From Tretioscincus oriximinensis (lineage: Eukaryota; Chordata; Lepidosauria; Squamata; Gymnophthalmidae): 64,000 nt of DNA. The stretch's first letter is position 1. Each line of letters starts with the position of its first letter. This document shows positions 50,575 to 60,425 of the stretch, one piece after another. Under the pieces are notes generated by a model, which did not search any database, was not told the origin of the DNA, and saw only the letters and a list, made by a program, of their open reading frames with translations. The stretch lies in assembly GCA_022410635.1 (NCBI GenBank), contig JAJVDF010001226.1, forward strand, positions 83,839 through 147,838, read 5' to 3'. Position numbers and translations under genes: made by a program.

Positions 50575-52165
50575 CACAGGTGTATCTCAATAAAATAGAA
50601 TATCATAGAACAATGACTTTATTTCAGTAATTCAGTTTGNATAATTAAACTTATATAGATTTATTACACACAAAGTGATCTGTTTCAAGCATTTTTTTAA
50701 TGTTGATGATTATGGCTTAGTGATAATAAAAGTTCAAAAGTCAGCATCTCAGGAAATTAGAATAGAAGACAAAATTAAAAATGAATTTTCATTCAGAAAT
50801 GTTGGCCTACTGAAAATGTATGTACAATATATGCACTCAGTACTTCGTCTGGTCTCCTTTTGAATGAATTACTGTATCAGTGCAGCATGGAATTAAGGGA
50901 ATTGGCCTATGAGACTGCTGAGGTATTATGGAAGCCCAGCTTGCTTGGATCTGGTGTAACTCATCTTCTCTTGACCATACCCTATAAATTTTCTATGAGG
51001 TTTAAGTCAGGTGACCAATCAAGCACAGTAACACCATGGTTATTAAACCAGGTTTTGGTAGTTTTGAAAGTGTAGTCAGGTGTCAGGTCCTGCAGGAAAA
51101 TGAAATCAGCATCTCCATTAAGCTTATCAGCAGAGGGAAGAATGAAGTACTCTAAAACTGCCTGACTTTGTACTTGATATACAATAACACAGTAACAATG
51201 CCAGATGACATGGCTCCCCTAAATCACCTCGATCGAGCATTGTGGATTGGGTGCCTCTCTACTCTTCCTCCAGACTCTGGGACTTTGATTTCCAAATGAA
51301 ATGCAAGATTTACTAATCTGAAAGCAGGACTTTCAGTATTTAACAAGGTCCTTTTTCTCCTTAGTCCACATAAGATGCTTCTGGTGTTGTTTCTGGAATG
51401 CCTTGATAACAAGNAACGCAACAGTTGCAGCCCAGGTCCTAGATTCATCTCTGTGTGGTGGCTCTTGAAGCAGTGACTCCACAATCAGTCCAGTCCTAGA
51501 GAATCTCCCCTATTTCCCTTAAAGTCTTTTCTAGGCAATCCTTTCAAGACTGCAATTATCCATGTTGCTTGTGCACCTTTTTNTACCANGCTTTTTCCTT
51601 CCACACAACTTTCCATTAATATGCTTGGACACAGCACCCTGTGAACAGCCAGTTTATTTAGCAATGGCCTTTTGTAGCTTTCCTTCTTTGTGGAGGGTGT
51701 GAATGATTGACTTCTGGATCACCATCAGGTCAGCAGTCTTCCTCATAATTATTTAGCCTACTGAACCTGACAGAGGAACCATTTAGAGACTTAGGACACC
51801 TTTACAGGTATTATCTGTTGATTATCTGATTAGAGCAGGGGTCCTCAAACTAAGGACCCTCCAAGGACATTTATCCGTCCCGCAACAGCATTGGCTGCTT
51901 CCCTCCCTCCTTTCCTTCCTGAGCTCCCTCTAATTTTCCCTTCTTTCCCCCCCTCCTTCTCCTCTTCCTCCTTCCTTCCTGGCTCCAGCCTCTTCAGCGG
52001 CATCTAGGAGAGGAACTGGGATTCAGGTAAAGTATGTGCAGTGTTCACAGGAATTTGTTCATAGGTTTTTTTAAACTGTAGTCTGGTCCTCCAACNGTCT
52101 GAGGGACAGTGAACTGGCCTCCTGTTTAAAAAGTTTGAGGACCCCTGAGTCTACAATATTGGCTA
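50575..52165 (-). mobile_element. Tc1-like DNA transposon, decayed, split by a hAT insertion
   Basis: The left terminus reads CACAGGTGTATCTCAATAAA after a TA. An internal repeat of the terminal motif lies at about 50743-50763 (ATCTCAGGAAATTAGAATA), the IR/DR arrangement of Tc1 elements. The transposase is on the minus strand and full of stops and shifts; recognisable parts include the region around the DDE catalytic domain (TTCTCTTGACCATACCCTATAAATTTTC) and the helix-turn-helix start near 51690. It matches my memory of a Tc1 family common in fish and amphibians. A hAT element (51836-52147) interrupts the transposase upstream region, and the right terminus appears lost just after it. It is clearly inactive. 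Confidence 0.8.
51836..52147. mobile_element. Non-autonomous hAT element nested in the Tc1 copy
   Basis: The 312-bp element starts CAGGGGTCCTCAAACT and ends with its exact reverse complement (52132-52147), a perfect 16-bp terminal repeat. The termini and sub-terminal GAGGGACAGTGAACTGGCC resemble those of the OposCharlie/OC1 hAT group as I remember them. The centre is pyrimidine-rich. An 8-bp target duplication is not evident: the left flank is GATTAGAG and the right flank AGTCTACA. About 10 bp of Tc1 sequence seem missing at the junction. Confidence 0.85.
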
Positions 52166-54335
52166 GGAGTGCCACTTTGGTACAACCACACTGAAAGTTA
52201 TTCTAATAGCCACAGATCACACTACAAGGTCAGGAAGAGTGTGTTTTACTAAAAAGATGCAGTGACTGCAGAAATTCATGAACCTGGTGAGGTTGAGTTA
52301 TGCTGTAATAAAAACTGCTCAACTCTATGGTGCTACAGGACATTTTATTGTGTTGTCATGTAGATCTATTTCTGCATGTCTTTCTATCCATTTTATATCC
52401 AATTTATTTTCTCCAGGGGAAAGCATTTCTTGGCAAAAAATTATGTCTGTCTTATCCTTTTTCCAAAGGATTCCACATATAATACCTACACAAGATTTTG
52501 TTTTCCTGAATACTAATGACACATTTCACTGTATCGATACTTATTATAGCTCATGAGTCTTGAATTATGGATCTAGACTAAAAATACCATGGACTTCAGA
52601 TGAACAACTGATCAATCATAGACCAAATAAAACTCAGTTGCTCCCTTGATGCAGAAATTTTCATATTTTGGATATATAATACAATCAAAACTAGAATTGT
52701 GGTGTGGCTATGCTTGACAAGACAGAAGAAAGTAGAGATAATGAAAAGATATATAGATAGGACAAAGACGTTTCTAAGAATGTCCTTGGAAGAACTAAGA
52801 CATTATCCTAAAGCAGCCCAGTATTTGTTCATAATTACTGAAGGCAAACATCATTGTGGCATTAGGTAGGGAATTACCCTATATGCTGTGGGGAAACAGA
52901 ATACCTGGTTTAGAAAAAGGAGTGTTGGAGGCCCATTTTTCTGGGAGTACTGCCCTTGAATGCAGGTTAATACAGAATAAAAGTCACAATTTGATGTTGG
53001 GTAGAAGGGATGATCTGACATGCATTACTTAAACATAGGTGAACTTTGCCTCACTCAGCTGTGTCCCAAAATATTTGGAGCAGTATTGCTTCAGACCATA
53101 GGACAGTGGCATATGTGTGTGTCCATAGTACCACAATCTCTCATACAAGCAATCAATTAATTCTTGCCTGAATTTCAGGAATTGGTTTTGTTGCTATTGG
53201 GTCAGAGAAACAGCAGCCCAACTTGTCTGCATTCTCTGAGTTAATATTGCATATGGTGTTAGACACACTTACCACAGTTTTGATTATTTCAGTATCCATT
53301 GATGTTGAAATCCAGTGATGTTAAGTGAATCAATTCTTCTTGGGTTCCATGACAACCATATGTATTGTCTCAGTATGAAACCAGTCCAATGTATACAGGA
53401 AGACATGCTCTCAGTCTTGTGAATTGATGAGAATCCATTGACTGAGGGAAAATGGTAGGTCTGTTACCATGGATGAATCACTTGCTGGTATGAGTTGGAC
53501 TTGCAATAGCAATTCCATTCCAAAGGGGATGTGCCCGCAGATACTTAAGGAATATAAATAGTTTCTAAATGCACTTGTCTCACTGCNTAATTATAAAGTG
53601 CCCAGGATCAATTTATTTGAATACATCCAAGTGCTCTTAATACACTATGGTGCTCACAAAATACTGTGGTGTTTCAGGAAATATGTGTAAAGTCAATCGA
53701 ATAGAGAGAGACTCACAAAGGGTAATATGAGTGAACAACTGAGCATCAACAGTGTGAGTGAAAAAGTAGGAGGGCTACTTGATGGTTAGAGTAACTGAAC
53801 ACGAGTTAAAACATGCTATCATAACTACCATGGGGGAGTTGTTTTTCCACTACCATTGNATCCTCGAGTAGCTTCACAGCAGAACTTTTCTGAGTAATAA
53901 GTGCCTCGTTAAGCTCTAGTCCAAGAAAGCAAGAGTGGTTTCACATTTGCTATGGCAATTTGCAAAGTTCTTTGTGCACAAAGTTGCTTGGATACATAGG
54001 GGTTTGGATGCTACATTTAAAAATAATTTTAAAATAATCTTGTCCAGTTATCTTAGATCAGCTTCAGTTACTGAGTCCCAAAGAAGTTACCATGCAACTT
54101 TCTTCCTTGAGTGAGGAATCAGATAATGGTGATATTGAATCAGCCAGATAAATCTGTATAACAGGTAGGTTCTGCTTCGATAAATTAGTCTGATACACAG
54201 AGACAGAGGAGGAACCAGTAATTGGATTTATTTAATGCCATTGCACTGAACAACAGCTCCATAGGTTGATTAAGAAACCTCCAGTTATCAGGTTATCCGT
54301 TAGCATAATCCTAGTTGTGATGTCTCCCAGTAGCT
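52166..54335. other. Intergenic, no gene recognised
   Basis: About 2.2 kb in which I see no exon, named repeat or notable structure. Confidence 0.5.
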
Positions 54336-54465
54336 TTGTTGTTGATGTTCATTGAGTCATGTCTAACTTTTCATGATTCTATGGACCATGACAAGCCAGG
54401 CCCCTCTGTCCTTCACTGCGTCTCAAAGTGTAGTAAAATGCAAGTTGGTTGTTTCAATGACACTA
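54336..54465 (-). mobile_element. BovB/RTE 3' end fragment, second copy
   Basis: GAGTCATGTCTAACTTTTCATG...GGACCATGACAAGCCAGGCC, continuing CCTCTGTCCTTCACTGCGTC, matches the BovB 3' end in reverse orientation. It is more diverged than the copy at 33941. Confidence 0.65.
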
Positions 54466-56189
54466 TCTGCTCAAATTACTGAACAACTGTGCTTATCTCA
54501 GACTAGCAAAGTTATCCTTACTAAGTATTTTTTACACTAGGCCTCAGCAATACATAAATCAAGAACTATCAGAATTGTAGGCTGATTTCCATAGAGGAAG
54601 AAGAACTAGAGANCAAATTGCCAACAAATCCAGACAAAACAGGGTGAGATGTACTATGAAAAATGGACACATGTCCATGAAAAAAGAAAGCATCCTGTCC
54701 TTGTTGATGTTGCTTAGGGGATTGGTTTGGACTTCTAATTGACCCTTGGGGCTCTGGTGAGATAGTGGCTAGGAGCACCTCCAATTATTGCTAATTCACC
54801 AACCATGATCTTTTTCTGGGTGAAGACTGTCTAGTCACAGTAACCCACTATAGTGCTATTGTAATGAACTATATTTGGGACTGTTCTTGAAAATAGTTCA
54901 GAAGCTGCAGCTGATCCAAAAAACGCTGTAGCTATTTCGCTAACTAGCACTATTAATCTACACAACAATCCTAAAATAATTTAACAGGTTGCTATCTGTT
55001 ACTGGACCCAATTCAATATATTGACATTAATTTAAAAATATAGATCCAAACCATTGAAAAGAATGTCTCCACATACATAGTCCTGCCCTAGCCCTAGGAT
55101 CTAATGGTACTCTTGGTTGTGCCATCCCCTTCATGGTTAATTATTGGTGACATGCAAGGGGGGCTCCTAGCACTATTAGAGCAAGAGACAGGTAGGCAGC
55201 AAGAACTATTGTAAACAAGTCTAATCCTTCAAATTCTANGGAACAAAAGCCAGGGACAGACTGTATGTAGGAAACTGAATGCAAGAAATAACAGACATAA
55301 ACGTAATTACATGTTTATACGAGTGCATTCAGTTCAGTTTCTTACTTTTTTTTACATGACAATATTTTTCTTACTTTTATGAAGGAAGGAAAAACAATAA
55401 TGAAATTGAGAGATTTGTCCAAAGATTCTCCAAGTCTAGTTTTTCTCGTAATTTATTCTGAAACTCATTACATCTGCGTATCTTTCAAATTCTTCCAGTT
55501 CTTGGCCCTTGAAAAGTGCATGAATGGGCTCACTGGAAAATACCAGCAAAATTTTAATTGAAGTCATCTTTGTGCTATGACTAATCCTGTTAATTTAATC
55601 TTTGCAGCCCATGCAGAANTACCTTGGATGCACAGATTAAGCATCCTGTAAGCTAAAAGAATTTCACCTACTATAAAAAATTGTGGTGTCTCCTGATACT
55701 GCTGGATTCTTTCTCATTCCCATAGCAACATTTCTGGATCAAGATATATACTTTTAGGCTTTTGGCAGTATACTTTTCATTAGCAATGATGCCTAACTCA
55801 ACTTTGGAAGTGATCTGTCTATCACTGGTTCATTCATATATGAGTGTGTAGGTGTGAGAGCACATAATACGGAGAGCTGAAATCCAGCTGTATTTTATGG
55901 ATTTTTCTTTTAAGTTTTCTTCTCTTAAAGGTGGCAAGCTGATCTCACTACAACAATGTCAGGACTTGGGAGTTTTGAGGGTTCTGCATGGTATATTGGC
56001 TGTTTCAAGTACTGTGCTTTTCTGAAGAAAGATTTCCAGAATTTGTCCTGGGATTCATTGAAGGCATTTCTTCAATTCTGGAGTAACTTTATCATTGGTT
56101 CATTTATATATGGTGAGACCTTTCTGGTAATAACCCTGTTTATATAAAATCTTTGGTTTGCCTTACTATTTCTTTTAAAACATATTCAC
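54466..56189. other. Intergenic, no gene recognised
   Basis: No exon or named repeat is seen. Confidence 0.5.
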
Positions 56190-56475
56190 CCCATGTACTT
56201 TAAAGTTTCCATGCTGTTCCGACACATTGCTTAGCAATCTTGTCACATGATAAGCCTCTTAAGGCATTGCTGTGCTTGCCTTCCTACACATCCCAGCATT
56301 CTCTGTGAGCCTTCCTACAATTTCCAAGCATTCTCTGCAAGCCATGAGCNAATAAACTTTTATATGTTGCCCTGAAGTCTCGTGGGATTTGCCAAGTTCA
56401 CATTGTTGAATGTCCTCATGCAGGGTTTTTTTTTATTTAACAAACTGCCCGCTGTTGAATCACACAAACTGCATG
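56190..56475 (-). repeat. Dispersed repeat Z, copy 3 (inverted)
   Basis: The reverse complement of copy 1: GCAGTTTGTGTGATTCAACA, ACATTCAACAATGTGAAC, TTATCATGTGACAAGATTGC and AATGTGTCGGAACAGC. The ZNF143-like segment is tandemly doubled here (CCTACACATCCCAGCATTC at 56283 and CCTACAATTTCCAAGCATTC at about 56313). Confidence 0.7.
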
Positions 56476-56588
56476 GCTAGGAATTCCGTGAGTAGATCAC
56501 TGTACAAGTATGACCTTGTAGGGAAAATTGAAGGTGGTGTTGCTATCAACTTGGTAGAAATCACGCATGGGGATAGATCCTTTGATAT

Positions 56589-57203
56589 ACATAGAATCAT
56601 AGAATCATAGAGTCGGAAGGGACCTCCAGGGTCATCGGGTCCAACCCCCTGCTCGATGCAGGATTCATTAAACCATCCCAGACAGATGACTGTCCAGTCT
56701 CTGTTTGAAAACTTCCAGGGAAGGCGAACTCACCACCCCCTGTGGCAAACTGTTCCACTGATTTATCACCCTGACTGTTAGAAAGTTTTTTCTGATATCT
56801 AATCTAAATCTACTCCCTTGCAGTTTCCATTGTTTCTAGTCCTTCCATGTGCTAATGAGAACAATGTTGATCCCTCTGCTCTGTGACAGCCCTTCAGATA
56901 TTTGTAGACAGCTATCAAATCTCCTCTCAGTCTTCTCTTTTGCAGACTAAACATCCCTAGATCCTTTAACCGTTCCGCATAGGACATGGTTTCCAGACCA
57001 CTCACCATCCTTGTAACTCTCCTTTGTACTTGCTCTAGTTTATCAATGTCCTTTTTAAATTGAGGCCCCCAGAACTGAACACAGTATTTCAAGTGTGGTC
57101 ATACCAAAGTACTGCAGAGAGGAAATTACTTCACATGAGCGAGATTCTATGCCCCTCTTGATACATCCAAGGATTGTGTTTGCCTTTTTCGCAACTTAAT
57201 AGC
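56589..57203 (-). mobile_element. CR1 LINE 3' part with end of ORF2
   Basis: In plus orientation it begins CATAGAATCATAGAATCATA, the CR1 octamer tail in reverse, then GGAAGGGACCTCCAGGGTC. On the minus strand, 56799-57092 encodes [52 protein letters not shown] and YLKG, the classical CR1 ORF2 C-terminal region. The frame breaks afterwards. It is 5'-truncated and inactive. Confidence 0.93.
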
Positions 57204-57429
57204 ATTTTTCCTTCCGACCTCTTCTCTATTACACATGTATTTCATCGCATTTCTCTATCTATACTTCCAAATGAGATTCCATTTTAATAGAATAACAATG
57301 GTTATACAAATAATTCCATAATAAACATTTCCTCTGCTCTTGAGAATCATACAAGTAATTTTAATACAACTTCAGTCATGAAAAATTGGACTAAACTAGG
57401 AAAAGCTGGAGAATAATGGGCTCCAGAAG

Positions 57430-57951
57430 TTGTTTTGACCCTCTCATCTTTCTTTCTGCCTCTTCCCCTCTATAGCTTCCTGTTTCCCCAAGCATCTCTC
57501 CTAGCCTCACCTTCCTCTTCTAATCTACACTTCTTCCTTTTTCTCTCCTCTGTCCTCCCCCTCTTGTTCCTCATTAACCACCCACCTGTTCTTCCCCAAG
57601 TTATCTGCATTCCTCTTCCTCCTTTCTCTCCAATACCTTTCTATTTCTTCTCCTCACCCACATCTTCTTCCACCCACTCTTCCTCCTCCTCCTCCTCCTC
57701 TAATCTCCCCTCCTTTTATCACCTCTTCTGACTTCCCTCCACAGTTCTCTTCCTCCCACTCTTCCCTTCCCCTCCTCTTCTTCCTCCTCCCCATGCCCAT
57801 CTAATTCTCCCCCCTCCATCATTGCCCTATTTCTCTTCTACCTCTCCTCCTCTTCCAGTCGCTTCTTCTCCACCCTCCTCTTCNTCCTTTGGCACTCTTC
57901 CTTCCCCTTATCTACATTTCCTCCTCTGTTCCCATCTTTCTCCTTTCCTCT
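57430..57951 (+). repeat. Polypyrimidine tract, main part
   Basis: More than 500 bp is almost only C and T (CTCCTCCTCCTCCTCC and TTCTTCC runs). The continuations at 58447-58504 and 58824-58885 show that it was once one longer tract, later split by two CR1 insertions. Confidence 0.9.
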
Positions 57952-58446
57952 GCCCTTCTGAAATCTGGCTGCAACATCTGGGTCTCTTCAGCCTTGAAAG
58001 ACGGTGTTTGAGACACGGTCTAATTGAAGTGTATAAAATCATGCATGGGATGTATAGGGTGGTTAGAGAAAAAATATTGTCTTTATCACACAACACTAGG
58101 ATCAGGGAAATTACTTGAAACTGATGTTCATAAGAGTGAGGACACCCAAAGGAAAGTATTTTTTTTTACCCAAAGGGTCATCNGCCTTTGGAAAGGTGGT
58201 GGTAGCCAACAGCCTAGATAGCTTTAAGAGAGGATTAGACAAGTTCATGGACACCAAGTTCATGGATGTCTTGATACCACATCTAAGTACTGTAACAGGC
58301 TGTATTTGATTTGCAGGGCATTGAGAACAGGTGAAGATTTTGCCTTCTTCCTTTTCAACTGCCCAGGTGCAATTGGTGGGCCCCTGTGTGAGACAGAATG
58401 CTGGACTAGATGGGTTCCAGCCCAATTCAGTAGGGCTCCTCTTATG
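57952..58446 (+). mobile_element. CR1-type LINE 3' part, inserted in the polypyrimidine tract
   Basis: It encodes LFSLERRCLRHGLIEVYKIM near the start, then LKLMFI and a later frame with SLDSFKRGLDKFMDTKF, a CR1 ORF2 C-terminus with frame breaks. It then runs into GAATGCTGGACTAGATGGG and ends with CTTATGTTCC. It is of the same class as the copies at 6488 and 43853. Confidence 0.85.
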
Positions 58447-58504
58447 TTCCTTCTTTGCATGCCTCTTCCCTCATTTTTCTCCATCCATTCCCCCTCCTGC
58501 TCCT

Positions 58505-58823
58505 TCTACAAATACCGAAGGGCTGTCACAGAGCAGAGGGATCAGCACTGTTCTCATTAGCACATGGAAGGACTAGAAACAATGGAATGAAACTGCAAGG
58601 GAGTAGATTTAGATTAGGTATCAGAAAAAACTTTCTTAACAGTCAGGGTGATAAACCAGTGGAACAGTTTGCCACAGGGAGTGGTGAGTTCGCCTTCCCT
58701 GGAAGTCTTCAAACAGAGGCTGAACAGTCATCTGTCTGGGATGGTTTAAGGAATCCTGCATCGAGCAGGGGGTTGGACCCGATGACCCTGGAGGTCCCTT
58801 CCAACTCTATGATTCTATGATTC
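58505..58823 (+). mobile_element. CR1 LINE 3' end (ATTCTATG class), inserted in the polypyrimidine tract
   Basis: It encodes [20 protein letters not shown] and FRLGIRKNFLNSQGDKPVEQ, the CR1 ORF2 C-terminus. It ends with GGACCCGATGACCCTGGAGG and ATGATTCTATGATTCT, the octamer tail. Coding segments overlap in content with the minus-strand copy at 56589, so the two belong to one subfamily. Confidence 0.92.
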
Positions 58824-59637
58824 TCCTTTTCTTCCATCCTTCCCCTATTCTTCCTCCCTTCCTATCTGCATCTCTTTTTTCATCTGGTAGAGAGGGAAGT
58901 TGGATGGCTCCGTCCCATCTCTGTTTTGGTGGCCTTTGTTCACAAGTGGATTTGTGGGTGAAAGTTATCAAAGCTGAGGTGAGATGCGCAGAGTCAATGA
59001 GTGGAATGAAAGGGGAGCATTTTCCTAATCCTCTGCTATGCCAACCAGAGAATGGCATGATTCCATCCCGCTCTGGCCACATCCTTACCTGCTAGAGGAA
59101 GATCAGTAATGACTGATCTATTAACAGAAACGATTAAGTCCCGGTGTTCAGGACTGAAGCTGGCTTAAAAGTGTCTTACTTCAGTCCTAGTTTTGTCCAA
59201 TTCTTTAGGACTGAAGGTGGATTAAAAGTATGTATCCAAATTCAGCTTTGTTCTCTGCTTGTTCCCAGAATCTTCTGTGATATACTGGAAAACAACTGCC
59301 TGTCTATCTATAGTCTGCACTTTGCAGTTGTTTCTCAGTATCTGAACAATTACATTTGTCTGCAAATGTTTGTGCCACCTGTCTTATTTAAAGGAAGGGT
59401 TTGTTATGCCAAAAGACCTCCATAGCGTGTTCTTCATTTTGGCACCTTGTCTCCAGTCGTACCTCTTACCAGCTGATCTGTAGACGCAACTTTGCGGACA
59501 GGACGCAACTTTGCGGACAGGACGGGTGTCAACTGATAATAACAGTTTCATTTGTGCTGCTAGATGTTCTTGCAGTCTTTCTTCCACTTGGGAATCCCCA
59601 GGTACAACTGTGTGAGACCAGATGGTATGTGGTCTAA

Positions 59638-59802
59638 GGCCCTGTCCACACAGAGCCTTNTTCTGGGAACATCTTGGGACAGAGCTTGGCCATCCACATG
59701 CCAATATAGACTATGGCAGGCCTGCCATAGCCTACACTAGCGTGTGGATGGCAGGCTCCCATTGAGGTCTAGCTCAAGATAAGGCTGTGTGTGGACAGGG
59801 TC
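59638..59802. mobile_element. Palindromic MITE, copy 5
   Basis: The 165-bp element starts GGCCCTGTCCACACAGAGCC and ends GGCTGTGTGTGGACAGGGTC. The centre is an inverted ACTATGGCAGGCCTGCCATAG (palindromic core). The flanks are TAA on the left and TGA on the right, one mismatch from a 3-bp duplication. It lies about 0.4 kb upstream of the GABRG1 first exon. Confidence 0.8.
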
Positions 59803-60052
59803 TGAGTCATCAGGGCTCCACTTACGTACTTACCAATCTCCCTATCACTAGGAGACCACTAGCCCCCCCCCCCCCTTCTCCACCCTCACAAGTCCGAGGA
59901 GGAAAAGCAGGACTTCTTTCTAGAAGCAGCTTCCCTCTTGCTCCAGCACAGCCGCCACTCTCACGACCACCCAACTTCCCCCCGGCCCCTGCCAGCCTTC
60001 TCGTAAGAGAAGCTCCGCCCCTTGGCCGGATTGATTCGACCCGCCATAATTT

Positions 60053-60208
60053 ATGCCAGAGCTGGGGGCTCGCCGGATTGGCCAGGGGGGCGGGGAGCCC
60101 TCGCGTGGCCGGCTGTGCTACCTGTTCGCCGAGGGGCTCCTCGCTGTGCTCGGGGAAGCGGCTGGAGGGCAGCAAGAGGTCTCGGTAGCAGCCGAGGCGC
60201 CGGGATGA
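60053..60208 (+). other. Upstream ORF overlapping the GABRG1 start (ATGA)
   Basis: An ATG at 60053 opens a frame of 51 codons with no stop until TGA at 60206-60208. That TGA overlaps the presumed GABRG1 start codon as ATGA. It would be translated only if transcription starts upstream of 60053, which the sequence does not settle. Confidence 0.4.
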
Positions 60209-60383
60209 GCGCAGCAGCAGCAGCAGCAGCGACCGTGGCAGGCGGCGGAAGGGGGCCAAGGGCTGCCACGGGGGAGGCGCCCAGTTCCTGGGGCAGTTGC
60301 TGCCTTCCCGTGGCGCCCTGCCGGAGCTTCCGCGGGGGGCTGAGGCTGCTGCTCCTCCTGCTGGCGGTGCGCTTGGGGAGCTG
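60205..60383 (+). CDS. GABRG1: GABRG1 first coding exon (signal peptide)
   Basis: The exon runs from the ATG at 60205 to a GTGAGT donor after 60383: 59 codons plus the two bases TG. It starts MSAAAAAAATVAGGG, continues through CRSFRGGLRLLLLLLAVRLGS (a strong signal-peptide hydrophobic core at residues about 45-57) and then TG, which becomes a cysteine with either T or C from the next exon. This LGS-C border fits the mammalian gamma-1 subunit, whose signal peptide ends in LHLGNC as I recall, followed by the acidic start of the mature protein. Position and strand (downstream of GABRA2, same direction) match the mammalian cluster order. The alanine- and glycine-rich N-terminus is longer than the mammalian one. 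The gene identity is inferred from synteny and this short border, because the next exon lies beyond the window. Gamma-1 replaces gamma-2 in a minority of GABA-A receptors. Confidence 0.72.
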
Positions 60384-60387
60384 GTGA

Positions 60388-60389
<2 letters not shown>

Positions 60390-60422
<33 letters not shown>
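60390..60422 (+). repeat. (GGC)11 triplet repeat next to splice donor
   Basis: Eleven perfect GGC units begin six bases into the intron, right after GTGAGT. Confidence 0.97.

Positions 60423-60425
<3 letters not shown>

Noticed and set aside
23281..56147. COX7B2 or GABRA4, other members of the mammalian cluster
   Set aside because: No exon of either is visible; in mammals both lie on the other side of GABRA2, before this window.
57435..57731. Open frame rich in Ser, Pro, Phe and Leu
   Set aside because: It is the translation of the polypyrimidine tract.
60022..60204. Longer GABRG1 start upstream of 60205 in the same frame
   Set aside because: The frame is open but its first codon is TTG; the only in-frame ATG is at 60205.
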